The notes beneath the pieces were generated by a model that worked only from the letters and a program-made list of their open reading frames with translations, was not told the origin of the DNA and did no database searches. The position numbers and the translations under genes are program-made. Shown one piece after another: positions 13,537 through 22,390 of a DNA stretch of 64,000 nucleotides (its first letter is position 1; each line of letters starts with the position of its first letter). This DNA comes from Myxococcota bacterium (GTDB lineage: Bacteria > Myxococcota_A > Polyangia > HGW-17), in contig JAHITJ010000117.1 of the NCBI GenBank assembly GCA_018817795.1, positions 47,501 through 111,500 on the forward strand, written 5' to 3'.

Positions 13537-13603
13537 GGCAGCAACACCTCAGGAAAGGAGTGAATACTGAGGGCACCCGCACCTTGCGGATGTCGCCCGG
13601 AAG

Positions 13604-13675
13604 CTGGGCCGGAAGGATTCGAACCTTCGAATGCGGGGACCAAAGCCCCGTGACTTGCCACTTGTCGACGGCCCA
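13604..13675 (-). tRNA. tRNA-Gln (UUG)
   Basis: A complete cloverleaf on the minus strand, 72 nt. Acceptor TGGGCCG pairs with CGGCCCA; the anticodon stem CGGGG/CCCCG encloses loop CTTTGGT with anticodon TTG; the T arm is GAAGG-TTCGAAT-CCTTC. The discriminator is G, as in bacterial tRNA-Gln, and the acceptor begins with an unpaired-prone U-A pair typical of this isoacceptor. No CCA is encoded, so a CCA-adding enzyme is needed. It lies directly upstream of prs. Confidence 0.93.
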
Positions 13676-13707
13676 AAGAGACCCGCAGGTCCGACAAACG
13701 GGTGTGA

Positions 13708-13735
13708 TAAATACAGATCTCTGTGAAAAAGTCAA
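13708..13735 (-). promoter_or_regulatory. Strong sigma70 promoter of tRNA-Gln (and probably prs)
   Basis: On the minus strand TTGACT (13730-13735) and TATTTA (13708-13713) are 16 bases apart. Initiation would fall near 13700, about 25 bases before the tRNA 5' end at 13675. The -10 to tRNA interval is short, as usual for tRNA promoters. Confidence 0.65.
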
Positions 13736-13763
13736 CGTCTCGACCAGGGAAAAATGAGCAGGT

Positions 13764-14498
13764 TCAGGCGGCGGACTGGATAGTTCTGGCGCGCTGCCGC
13801 AAAAGTTGGAGGCCATGGTGATGGATCTGAGAGATCCGGCCTTCCGTGAGGGACATCTCATCGGCCAGGGCGCGTGGACTCATTTGTAGGTAATAAATAC
13901 CCTCAATCACGCGGCGCTCCCTGTCGGGCAGGAGTTCGACCCATCCGGACACCAGCAGCCGCTCTTCATGATGAAGGCAGGCCTCTTCGGGCAGGGGGAC
14001 GCTCTCGTCGGCGATGAAGTCGAGGAGGCTGCCGTCCTCATCGTTTTCCAGACGGGAGAAGTGGATCGTGTGGCCGGCAGCGCGGATTCTCTGGGTTTTG
14101 AGGACCATCGACTCGGTCATGCCGGTCAGGGAGCAGAGGGTATCCAGTTGGGGGGTCTCCCCGTTCTCGGAGAGGTGGGTGGCCACCGACTTTTCAACGA
14201 GCCTGACCTGCCGGCGCTGCGTCCGGGTCAGCGGGTCCTTCTGCCGCAGTTCATCAAGAATGGCGCCCTGTACGCGATTCTTTGCATAGGGCCAAAAGTG
14301 GTTTTTTTCAATGGAGTCGAACCGTGAGGCCGACTCAATCAGGCCGATCATGGCTGCGGAGAGGATCTCCTGGCGATCTTCGAGGGAAAGGTGCTGACCA
14401 TGACGTCGCACCAGCCGGCGGACATGGGGAAGGTGTTCGAGAATCAAGGCATGTTCTGGACTTGGCGATCGTCGCAGGGACTGAATCAGGGCAATCAT
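13764..14498 (-). CDS. Sigma-70 family factor of the FliA/WhiG (sigma-28) type
   Basis: A 244-residue sigma factor. Region 2 reads LSLEDRQEILSAAMIGLIES and then FWPYAKNRVQGAILDELRQK, the hallmark of group 3 sigma-28 proteins. Region 4 is LPDRERRVIEGIYYLQMSPR followed by LADEMSLTEGRISQIHHHGL, a helix-turn-helix that reads -35 elements. ATG 14498 is chosen because GGAGGT lies five bases before it; earlier in-frame starts lack an SD. No flagellar or anti-sigma gene is adjacent, so the regulon (motility or development) cannot be inferred. The unusually AT-rich region upstream may control it. Confidence 0.85.
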   Translation of the reverse strand: MIALIQSLRRSPSPEHALILEHLPHVRRLVRRHGQHLSLEDRQEILSAAMIGLIESASRFDSIEKNHFWPYAKNRVQGAILDELRQKDPLTRTQRRQVRLVEKSVATHLSENGETPQLDTLCSLTGMTESMVLKTQRIRAAGHTIHFSRLENDEDGSLLDFIADESVPLPEEACLHHEERLLVSGWVELLPDRERRVIEGIYYLQMSPRALADEMSLTEGRISQIHHHGLQLLRQRARTIQSAA

Positions 14499-14906
14499 GG
14501 AGTACCTCCGGACTGGACGGGGGGCTTTGTAAGCGAAATCCGTGCCAAATCCCGATTTTAGTGTCAGAAATTTCATTTCCCTGTTGTGACGGTATTTTTT
14601 TGCCCTGGAACTTTATGGACAGGAGTTAGTGGCTATTGCAAATGAATGCCCTTTCCCTGCTTTTCGCGTATCACGTCGGACAAAAACCGGGTGTTTTTTG
14701 GTTTATTTGTACACTTTTGTATCAAAAACGTAATAAAACACCCATGCCGCCCATATATTCAAACGCTTATGTACTTTATAACGCCCTTTATGTTTCATTT
14801 ATGTACTTTTACGCCTTCCCCGAGTTCATTGACAACTCCGGGGACTGTCTGATATGAAAGCTGTCGACCGCGGACGATCCCCGGTCGTCGGCACCCAGGA
14901 ATTCCC
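14499..14906. promoter_or_regulatory. AT-rich 408-bp regulatory spacer between divergent genes
   Basis: This gap between the divergent sigma-factor and HAD genes is far more AT-rich than its surroundings. It holds a 9-bp perfect inverted repeat, GGGTGTTTT (14689-14697) and AAAACACCC (14735-14743), and a direct repeat of TTATGTACTTT...ACGCC (14767-14785 and 14799-14815) with a 32-bp period. TTGACA at 14829-14834 with a weak -10 near 14851 could serve the HAD gene. No plausible coding frame is seen; short frames there have poor composition and no SD. Confidence 0.55.
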
Positions 14907-15737
14907 ATGCGCTATTCTTTTTGTGTACTTGATATTGACGGCACCCTGACCAATGGGTTTAACACCTACCACCCCCGGGTCGTGGATCGTGTACGCGCCT
15001 ACCGGGAGCGGGGTGGCACCGTCGCGCTGCTCTCGGGCCGGCTGCCCTGCGGCATGCTCGAGCCCGCACGCCTGCTGGAGTTGCCGGCCGGGACGCTCAT
15101 CGGCGGCGGCGACGGCGCGGTGCTGGCCGTCCTCAACGCCGACGGCACCCTGGAATGGGCCTGGACCCGGGCCCTGTCGGTAGAGACCCTGCTTCCCCAT
15201 CTGGTCGCCGCGGACCAACCCGGCCTCGCGCTGACCCCTACGCGCGTGATCGCCGTGGGCACCACCGAAAAAATCACATACCGGCTGGCATCGATCACCT
15301 CTCCGGTGGTGCATCCCCTGCCCGATTGGACAAAGCTCCCGGAGGCCCTCGCCGGCGAGCCGCTGGTCGGGGTCCGCTTCATCCTCGAACGGGCCGCCGC
15401 GGTGAGCCTGATCGCACGGTTCTCCGTAGTGCCGGAGGGGGATCAGGAGGTCTTCGACAACCAGGAATTCACCCATCAAAACGTGGGCTTTTCCATCCGT
15501 CCCACCGGCAGCGACAAGGGCACCGCCCTCGAGCGTATGATCGCCGCGGCCGGATTCTCGAAGGAATCCACCGCCGCCTTCGGCGACTGGATCACCGACA
15601 TCCCGATGATGCGCAGTGCAGGCTTCTCCAGCGCTCCCAGCGACGCCCTGAAAGCCGTGCGCGAGGCGGCCACCCGCGTCTCGGCCCACACCATCAGTGA
15701 CGGCTGGCTCGCCACCGAGATGGATCTTTTGCAGTAG
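14907..15737 (+). CDS. HAD-superfamily hydrolase, Cof/IIB type
   Basis: A 276-residue cytoplasmic phosphatase. Motif I is CVLDIDGTLTNG (nucleophile D9, acid/base D11), motif II is ALLSGRLP, motif III Lys is in GSDKGTALE (about 204) and motif IV is FGDWITDIPMM (about 225). The large cap between motifs II and III marks class IIB (Cof), which dephosphorylates sugar phosphates or nucleotide-like molecules; the substrate is unknown. A small AGGA precedes ATG 14907 by seven bases. It is transcribed alone, divergent from the sigma gene and convergent with the propeller protein. Confidence 0.85.
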   Translation: MRYSFCVLDIDGTLTNGFNTYHPRVVDRVRAYRERGGTVALLSGRLPCGMLEPARLLELPAGTLIGGGDGAVLAVLNADGTLEWAWTRALSVETLLPHLVAADQPGLALTPTRVIAVGTTEKITYRLASITSPVVHPLPDWTKLPEALAGEPLVGVRFILERAAAVSLIARFSVVPEGDQEVFDNQEFTHQNVGFSIRPTGSDKGTALERMIAAAGFSKESTAAFGDWITDIPMMRSAGFSSAPSDALKAVREAATRVSAHTISDGWLATEMDLLQ

Positions 15738-15811
15738 TTTCGGAGGATGATCCCGCGCCCTTTTGCGGCCGCCTCAAATGGCCGGCTTTGGCCGGGTCAG
15801 ATGCCTTCGTC

Positions 15812-17338
15812 TCACGGAGCCTTCGCCGACGTGTATGACTTCACCACCCAGGCGCCCTTCTCCTTCGTGATGCGGGACAGGGCGGTCTGTCCGCCGACAT
15901 AGAGATCCCCTTCCGTGGACAGGTACAGGCACCGCAGGAACTTCTGGGCGGAAAGGTCGAAGAACCTGGTCTTTCCGTTTTCCTCCAGCGTCACGCCCTT
16001 GTTGTAGTGCAGGTACCAGGTGCGACCCCTGGACTTGTCCACACGCAGGTCGGACGCCTTGTCCATCGCAGGTCCCGCTGGTACGAAGCGATCCGCCGCG
16101 GGGTCGAACCGGAAGAAGCCGTCGGCGAAGTCCATCACCCAGAGACGCTTTTGGGCATCCACGACCAGGCGTCGGGGATCCGAGCCGGGATAGCCGGCGC
16201 TCTTCCGGGCGTATTTCACCCAGCCGCCGCCGGCACGCCTCCGGAGCCCCCTGAGGAGGTCGACCGCCCAGAGCTCCCCCGTCGGCGAGAACACCGTCTG
16301 AAAGGGGTCCCAACCCGGCGACACCTGCTCGACGAACCGGTCCGTGGCGGCATCGTACTCCCAGTGTTGACGCCTCCACATCACATGCAGTCTCCCCCGG
16401 TTGTCCAGGAAGACGCGGTAGGTACCGGCGTGCTTGGCTGGGTCAAACTTCAGATATTCCTTCCAGACCGTGCCGTCCCAGCGAGCCAGGGACCCCGATG
16501 ATCCGGCCCAAAGCCGGCCCGAATATGACACCAGCGACCCCGTGAGGCCACGCTTGTGCACGGACATGATCTGGTGCGTCTTCAAATCCCAGAAGGCCAC
16601 ACCGGCCTGGGAAGCCACCGCGAGCTGGCCAAAATGGGAGACCATCTCGGTGGCCTGCAGAAAGCCCGGATCCAGTTGGCCTGCCGGCAGGGGACAATAT
16701 TTCTTGTACGCGCCGATGTACTCCATGATCGACTTCACAGCCTCGGGTTTGAGGTTGCGACCGGACTCCGGGAAGCGGTCGAGGACCGCCTGCACCAGGC
16801 TGTACACCTGGCACCAGTCCTTGTCCGGCGTGTTCTGCACGGTGATCAGCGCGGCGATCATGGCGATCGTGAAGTCCGCCGGCGAGCGCAGGACGGCCTC
16901 CGCCAGCAGCACCTTGGGCTGCGCCGCCCACAAACCGCCGCGGGCCTTCTCCAGCGGCTCGAACTTGAAGTAGTCATGCATCGCCAGCAGGTAGCCCAGC
17001 GTCATCAGTTCGTCTGCCGCGAGATCTCCTGACGACAGGGCCTTCCCCTGCTTGCGGTATTTTCCCTCGAGTGCCTTGACGAAGGACTGGGCGTTGCCGG
17101 TGGGGTCCTTTTGCCACGAGAGCGCGTTCACGCAGGCCGCCTTCTGATCCGTGGGCGCCCTTCCGAGCAGGAAGTTAAGCACGGGCGTTGAGAGGCGACC
17201 GCTGCGGGCGGCCACCACTCCCGCCTGGGCATAGTGCTGGTGAAACCCGGTGCTGGTGATCGGCGAGTCGGCCAAAGCCGGCCCGGGAAATCCCAGGGAA
17301 ACAAGGAAAACAAGGATGAAAAGCGACCAATTTCTCAT
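15812..17338 (-). CDS. Secreted protein with C-terminal beta-propeller
   Basis: A 508-residue exported protein. The signal peptide spans residues 1-23 (MRNWSLFILVFLVSLGFPG to ALA). Residues 24-250 are mostly helical and not recognised. From about 255 onward short beta repeats appear with the pattern LWAGSSGSLARWDG, LWAVDLLRGLRR, LWVMDFADGFFRFDP, typical of propeller blades like those of two-component sensor periplasmic domains. There is no catalytic motif. ATG 17338 is preceded by GGGAG; the frame stays open far upstream, but that part overlaps the divergent giant gene and is rejected. The function may be ligand or protein binding in the periplasm. Confidence 0.6.
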   Translation of the reverse strand: MRNWSLFILVFLVSLGFPGPALADSPITSTGFHQHYAQAGVVAARSGRLSTPVLNFLLGRAPTDQKAACVNALSWQKDPTGNAQSFVKALEGKYRKQGKALSSGDLAADELMTLGYLLAMHDYFKFEPLEKARGGLWAAQPKVLLAEAVLRSPADFTIAMIAALITVQNTPDKDWCQVYSLVQAVLDRFPESGRNLKPEAVKSIMEYIGAYKKYCPLPAGQLDPGFLQATEMVSHFGQLAVASQAGVAFWDLKTHQIMSVHKRGLTGSLVSYSGRLWAGSSGSLARWDGTVWKEYLKFDPAKHAGTYRVFLDNRGRLHVMWRRQHWEYDAATDRFVEQVSPGWDPFQTVFSPTGELWAVDLLRGLRRRAGGGWVKYARKSAGYPGSDPRRLVVDAQKRLWVMDFADGFFRFDPAADRFVPAGPAMDKASDLRVDKSRGRTWYLHYNKGVTLEENGKTRFFDLSAQKFLRCLYLSTEGDLYVGGQTALSRITKEKGAWVVKSYTSAKAP

Positions 17339-17437
17339 GTCATGAACTCCCTTGAAGGAGGATTCGACGATCCGCAGGGGGATTCTATTGCATTTGGTGC
17401 CCATTTTTCGATATTTTTCACACTCTAGAGGTGACCC

Positions 17438-20400
17438 TTGTCCGGACCCAGGAAGAAATCTCCCCATATCACCATCCGCCTGAAACCCCGTCATGACTTC
17501 TCCGACGGCTCCTTCTGTCCCCTGACGCTGCCGACGGTGGTGGACGCGGTGTTCCTCGAGCCGCGGACCGCGGCGGCGGCCGTGGAGCGGGCAAGCGCCC
17601 ATCTGATGTGCCGCTTCACACCCGGCGAGTATGCCTTCGCGCTGCAGCGTGAGGACCCTCTGCTGGTGCGCGTGCCCGAAGACTTCTCCGCCGAGATTCA
17701 CGTCGCCTGCGCCCGCGTGGACGGAGCGGACACGCCTGTGGTCACCTCGCTGGAGATCGTGTTCAACCGTCCGCTGTTGCTGGACAACGTTCTTCCGACG
17801 CTCTTCGTGCTGCCGAAACTGTTCGATGATCACGACTGGTCGGCGTGGCGCGGGGCCGCCCGACAGATGGGACTGGGCGAGATCCAGTCGGCCTTCTCCC
17901 GTTTCACGAAGAACTTGGGCAGGCACGTCAGGGAGGGCGTGGACGAGCTCGGCGATCCGGTCCTGCAGGAAAAACTGAAAACCGCGGCGAAATCCGTGGG
18001 CGGCATGTTCGAACAGTTGTCCGACCGCCTGCGCGGGAGGGATCCCAACCTGCCTTGCGTGTTCCTGACGCGCGTCTGCGGCCTACCGAAGAACCGGCAG
18101 GGACACCGCGAGATCGACTTCGCCTTCACCGGTGAGATCGGCTGGCCCGGCCGGATCCTCCACAGGTTCCATGAGGTGGTGCTGCCCAAGACACTCATCC
18201 CCTCGCTGCACGGCGAGCTTGCTGACCTGCTGACCGCGGAGCCGATGTCCTCGGCCTACCTGCACCTGGAGCAGATCGCGGGCCTGTCCATGGCACGCAG
18301 CGCGGCACGCATGCTCGACTCGGTCGAGGGCGCCTGGAAGATCCAGATCACGCGCCCCCAGGCGCTCTTCGAGGCCCGGCTGCACGATCACGCGCGGGTG
18401 CAGGTCGAGGCCGAGCTTGCCGACCTCACGATCTCCGGGATGCTGCAGGGCACCCAGGGACCCGAGCGTTTCACCGCGGAGGCCCGCGACATCGAGATCG
18501 AGCAGAAGGACCGGAAACTCTCCTGTGACCTGACCCTGGAGATCGGCGCCAGGACGCCGGGCATGCTGCCCTGCGAGGCCGGCGTCCTGCGGCTGTTCGG
18601 CGGTGGGGGCGCCAGCGGAGCAAATGCAGGCTGCGGGAGCGCCGATGCCGACCTGCGCCTGGGGCTGCACCTGCATCCGGAGTCCACGCTGGGCGCCGTG
18701 GACCTGCTCGTACGCTACTTTCATCCGTACATCCGGGGCGGATCGGAGTTTCCCGTCCGTCTCGACGAGGGCGTGGTCTCCCTTGACCTCGAACTGACCT
18801 CTGGCGGATCCGGCGAGCCCTGGGTCCTGTCCCAGTTGAGCGCCTCCTCCCGTTCCACCTTCGAAGTCACCGCGGCGGCATCGATCAATGACGGTCGCTC
18901 ACGCGTTGAACCCGAGACCCTGCAGGGTGTCCTGTCCGCCTCGGCCGGGGTCCTTCCGGAAGGCGGCCTCCATGCGCGACTCGAGGGAGACTGCGCCTTT
19001 CAGGTGGGCGCCCGTGTCGAGATCGACGCCTTTCCAGAGCTCGGACTCGACGACGGATTTCTCGACGCGAAGGTCGCCGGGACGGTCCGGTTCGACTTGC
19101 ACACCGCCGTGCACGACACGGAGCCGGCAAGGATGGCCTTCGATGGATCCCGTTTCGACGCGAAGATCACCGATCTGGGTCTTTGGGCATCTGGTTATGG
19201 GTTCGAGTTCCCCGAGGGGCTCGATCTTTCCATGGAGGTCGACCGCATGGAGATCGACGCCACCGGCCGCGGCAGCACCCAGGCAGGCCTTGGTTGGTCC
19301 ATGAACGGATTCTCCCCCGTACTCTCGTCTGGCGCCGACCGCGTGGAGGTGCTCGTGCCGGAACTATGGAGCGGCCGCATCCGGCTGGACCTTGACCCCA
19401 TGGGGCACCTTGAGGTGTCCGGAGTGCACTCCGGCCGCCACGCCGGCGGTCTGTACGACGCACACTTCTGGAATGCTCTCCTCAACCCGGGCGCGGAGCC
19501 CGCGCGATGGATGGAGATCTTCCTCGACGACGACGCCATGGACAAGGTGGTCCGCTCCCTGGGCCTGTTCCATGCCGAGGGAGCCAAGGCGCTCGACCGC
19601 ATGCGGAAACTCGCGCTGCGGGCCCGCGACATCCTCGATGACATGGGCGTGAAGAAACCCGGGGACTTCCTGCCGGCTCACCGGCTGGCCACCTTTGCCT
19701 CACGCCTGGCATGCGAATCCGAGGAAATGGAACCCGAGTGGCACGAGCTTACGCTGCAGGTCGTCTCCGGCCGAGGGCTCGACGTACCCCACCTGCGCCG
19801 CCTGCTCGACCGCGTCTTGCCGGAGCACCAACTCCACTTCGAGATCGACCGCATGCTGCGCATCGCGGCGCTGCTGCTGGCGCCCACCGAGCCGGTTCCT
19901 CCCCCCCGCGAGACCGAGGTGCAGCCGCTGGCCCTGTCCATCGAGCACACCTTCCTGCGCGAGCTCCCCTGCGCGGCCGATCTGGTCGCAGTGGCCGATT
20001 CCGCCCCCACCGCAGACCGGTTGACCATCTTCGCTGGCCTTGCCCACTACTTCACGCTGAACCAGCTACGGCACCTCGCCTCCAGACCGTCACTCCCCTG
20101 GCATCCGGCCGATCGCGCCCGCGTGCACCTGATCCTCCACCTGAAGGAACGGATCGAGGCCTTCTCCGAGCACTTCGGCGGCGTGGGGCACCTTTTCCAG
20201 CCCTGGGCGCTGTCGTTCTTCCTCGGCGAGGCCGCTGCCGCGGATCTTCCACACAACCGTCCCCCGTTACGTTGGATCGCACGTGACCGCGACCTCACGG
20301 TCGCCAGGGACCGCGACCTCCCCGGATGGCGCCTCGATCCCGCCCGGATCCTGCAGGGCGTCCTCGGGCCCCATGACATCGCAGTGCTGCTGCAGTGCGG

Positions 20401-22168
20401 GCTGGCTTCCCCGACGACCACGCGCACGGTGCAGGTGAACCAGCATTTGCTGTTTACGCTCCTGTCACGTGCGCCCCACGCCGGCCTCCGACAAGTGCTG
20501 TGCGTGCTCGGACAGAACAGCGAGCGCCTCCTCTCCCATGTGCTGTACGGTCTCTTCAACCAGTCGCAGAACCTGCTGCGGGAGCCCGTGGACATGGCGG
20601 CGCTCGTGGAGCGGGCCACCGGCGTCCCGATGCCGCGCCAGGCGCAGTACCTCGCCCAGGGACGCCACGCCCGGGAGAGCTACTATGAGGCGCTGTCTCG
20701 TGCCGCGGCATCTTTGATGGAACAGTTCGACACCGAGAACGCCCTGTTCTCGCATCTGCGCGCCTTCCGGCATCCGGCGCCCTCGATACTTCCAGCCGGC
20801 GCGCTGCCCAACGCGAAGGCGGCCCGTGAGGCCATCGCCCATGCGGACAAATTGTCCGCCGCATGCACCTTCTCGACGCGAGAGAAGACTCGTCGCGCCA
20901 AGGCCATCGCCGCGCATGAGGCCGCCGCGTCCGCCTGTCGCGAGGTCCTGTCCACTGACGCCCGGGCCTTCTCGGAGCCCTGGTTCAAGGACTACATGTC
21001 CCGCCACTTTGAGGCGCTGCAGGTGCTCTCGATCGTGCGCAACCACGAGGAGGACATCGATCGCGTCCGCCCATGGATCACCCGCCGCACGGGCCGGGAG
21101 CACTTCGAGGGGGAGCAGGATCTGGCCCACACCGTGATCGGGGCGCTGTACCACGACGCGGCCGACGCGAAGGCCGTGTGGGAGGATCCGCTGGTCCGCC
21201 TGCTGTGGGACCCGCCGGCGGAAAAGCTGGATTTCTCCATCGTCAGTTGCATGGGGGTCATCACCGAGGGTTCGCGCGGCACCGAGCTCGACGAGACGTT
21301 CGCCCGGCTGCTCATCCGTCGGGGCATCGACACGGTGCGCGCCGACACGGCGACCGCTCGATCCCTGGAGTACAACGCGCAGAAGGCCATCGAGGCCATC
21401 GAGACGCTGAGGACGCCCTACGGACTGGTCGGCTACTCCCAGGGCTGCGCCAACGCCCTGTGCGCGGAATCGAAGATGATCTCCGGCCCGCCGCAACTTC
21501 AGGAGCTGGCCCGCGGCCTGCGCGGCCGGATGTTCCTGTTCTCGGCGATCAACGGCTCGGCCCACGGCACCTGCGGCGACTGGAAGTTCTACCGTGCCAT
21601 GGTGGAGATGGACCGCTTCATGAAGCACTACCAGGGCGTCTTCTCGGGACCGGCCATGCGATTCGTGCTGCAGAACCTCAGTGCGCTGCTGGACTCGCGT
21701 ATGTTCATCCAGAACTTCGGCGGCATGGCCAGCCTCTCGTACGATGGCGTGGCCGCGCTGGCCCGTGAGGGTCAGTTCCGCGACGTCGTCCCCACGTGCA
21801 TGCTGCGCGGCATCGTCGAGCCCGAGACGCTTCCGGAGGCCCTGGACCTGCTCGCCCACAGCCTCGCTGCCCAGCTGCCCGATCCGCGCCATGACACCCA
21901 GGTGCAGGTCGAGGAGGCAGTGGGACACTTCGTCTACGTGCGCAACGCCTGGGCCGACGTGCTGCGCCGCTGCGACGTCGGCGCCCGCATCCAGGGCACA
22001 CACCACTGGTCCCCGCTGCTCAAGGAAGTCGAGTTCCTCACCACCGACCGCGACCGCGAACAGTGCATCTACGACGTGCCCAAGGACCGCCACATCTTCC
22101 CCTGGATCGATTTGCTGCACCGCTTCGGATTCATCGGGGAGAAAAAATCGGAAGATAAGAGAAGATAG
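17438..22168 (+). CDS. 1576-residue uncharacterised protein with C-terminal alpha/beta-hydrolase-like domain
   Basis: A very large soluble-looking protein with no signal peptide. The first 750 or so residues are predicted beta-rich with repeated D/E-bearing strands. Residues 760-1260 are helical and Arg-rich. Residues about 1265-1560 resemble a lipase-type alpha/beta hydrolase: FSIVSCMGVITEGSRGTELD, then YGLVGYSQGCANAL with the nucleophile-elbow pattern G-Y-S-Q-G near 1331, and a late THHWSPLL that could supply His. The start is TTG 17438, six bases after the GAGG core of AGAGGTGA. I do not recognise the family. It is divergent from the propeller gene, 99 bases apart, and the two may share regulation. 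It could be a giant esterase or a scaffold. Confidence 0.7.
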   Translation: MSGPRKKSPHITIRLKPRHDFSDGSFCPLTLPTVVDAVFLEPRTAAAAVERASAHLMCRFTPGEYAFALQREDPLLVRVPEDFSAEIHVACARVDGADTPVVTSLEIVFNRPLLLDNVLPTLFVLPKLFDDHDWSAWRGAARQMGLGEIQSAFSRFTKNLGRHVREGVDELGDPVLQEKLKTAAKSVGGMFEQLSDRLRGRDPNLPCVFLTRVCGLPKNRQGHREIDFAFTGEIGWPGRILHRFHEVVLPKTLIPSLHGELADLLTAEPMSSAYLHLEQIAGLSMARSAARMLDSVEGAWKIQITRPQALFEARLHDHARVQVEAELADLTISGMLQGTQGPERFTAEARDIEIEQKDRKLSCDLTLEIGARTPGMLPCEAGVLRLFGGGGASGANAGCGSADADLRLGLHLHPESTLGAVDLLVRYFHPYIRGGSEFPVRLDEGVVSLDLELTSGGSGEPWVLSQLSASSRSTFEVTAAASINDGRSRVEPETLQGVLSASAGVLPEGGLHARLEGDCAFQVGARVEIDAFPELGLDDGFLDAKVAGTVRFDLHTAVHDTEPARMAFDGSRFDAKITDLGLWASGYGFEFPEGLDLSMEVDRMEIDATGRGSTQAGLGWSMNGFSPVLSSGADRVEVLVPELWSGRIRLDLDPMGHLEVSGVHSGRHAGGLYDAHFWNALLNPGAEPARWMEIFLDDDAMDKVVRSLGLFHAEGAKALDRMRKLALRARDILDDMGVKKPGDFLPAHRLATFASRLACESEEMEPEWHELTLQVVSGRGLDVPHLRRLLDRVLPEHQLHFEIDRMLRIAALLLAPTEPVPPPRETEVQPLALSIEHTFLRELPCAADLVAVADSAPTADRLTIFAGLAHYFTLNQLRHLASRPSLPWHPADRARVHLILHLKERIEAFSEHFGGVGHLFQPWALSFFLGEAAAADLPHNRPPLRWIARDRDLTVARDRDLPGWRLDPARILQGVLGPHDIAVLLQCGLASPTTTRTVQVNQHLLFTLLSRAPHAGLRQVLCVLGQNSERLLSHVLYGLFNQSQNLLREPVDMAALVERATGVPMPRQAQYLAQGRHARESYYEALSRAAASLMEQFDTENALFSHLRAFRHPAPSILPAGALPNAKAAREAIAHADKLSAACTFSTREKTRRAKAIAAHEAAASACREVLSTDARAFSEPWFKDYMSRHFEALQVLSIVRNHEEDIDRVRPWITRRTGREHFEGEQDLAHTVIGALYHDAADAKAVWEDPLVRLLWDPPAEKLDFSIVSCMGVITEGSRGTELDETFARLLIRRGIDTVRADTATARSLEYNAQKAIEAIETLRTPYGLVGYSQGCANALCAESKMISGPPQLQELARGLRGRMFLFSAINGSAHGTCGDWKFYRAMVEMDRFMKHYQGVFSGPAMRFVLQNLSALLDSRMFIQNFGGMASLSYDGVAALAREGQFRDVVPTCMLRGIVEPETLPEALDLLAHSLAAQLPDPRHDTQVQVEEAVGHFVYVRNAWADVLRRCDVGARIQGTHHWSPLLKEVEFLTTDRDREQCIYDVPKDRHIFPWIDLLHRFGFIGEKKSEDKRR

Positions 22169-22390
22169 AGAGGGCGGTCCCATGGGCAGGTCGGACTTAT
22201 CGGACGAGTCGGACCGGTCGGACCGGTCGGACAGGGCCGCCCTGAAGAAGAGAAGAAAAGAATTCCGCGCCCGGCGGCTTCCCTTCCCCTACGCCGCCCG
22301 CCGGCGGCGTTGCGGAAATGAAGCCCCTGGTTGAAGCGACCGGAAACCGGTCACTTCAACCAGGGGACCAAGAGGAAAGACCTCTCTGTA
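22169..22390. other. Convergent intergenic region with TCGGAC repeats and a long hairpin
   Basis: This gap between two convergent genes holds several copies of TCGGAC (22191-22232), flanked by GGGCGG (22172-22177) and CCGCCC (22237-22242). A perfect 13-bp inverted repeat follows: CCCCTGGTTGAAG (22324-22336) with CTTCAACCAGGGG (22354-22366). Its interior GACCGG/CCGGTC forms a second 6-bp stem around AAA. The 43-nt hairpin may terminate both transcripts, although neither side has a T tract. A frame at 22182-22334 (50 residues, SDRSDRSD-like) is possible but is probably a by-product of the repeats. Confidence 0.55.

Noticed and set aside
20465-22183. Minus-strand frame of 572 codons opposite the giant protein
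   Set aside because: Antisense shadow of the C-terminal domain; no SD and unlikely composition.
22182-22334. Fifty-codon Ser/Asp/Arg-rich gene
   Set aside because: It is made of the TCGGAC repeats and lies in the hairpin region; no homologue-like features.
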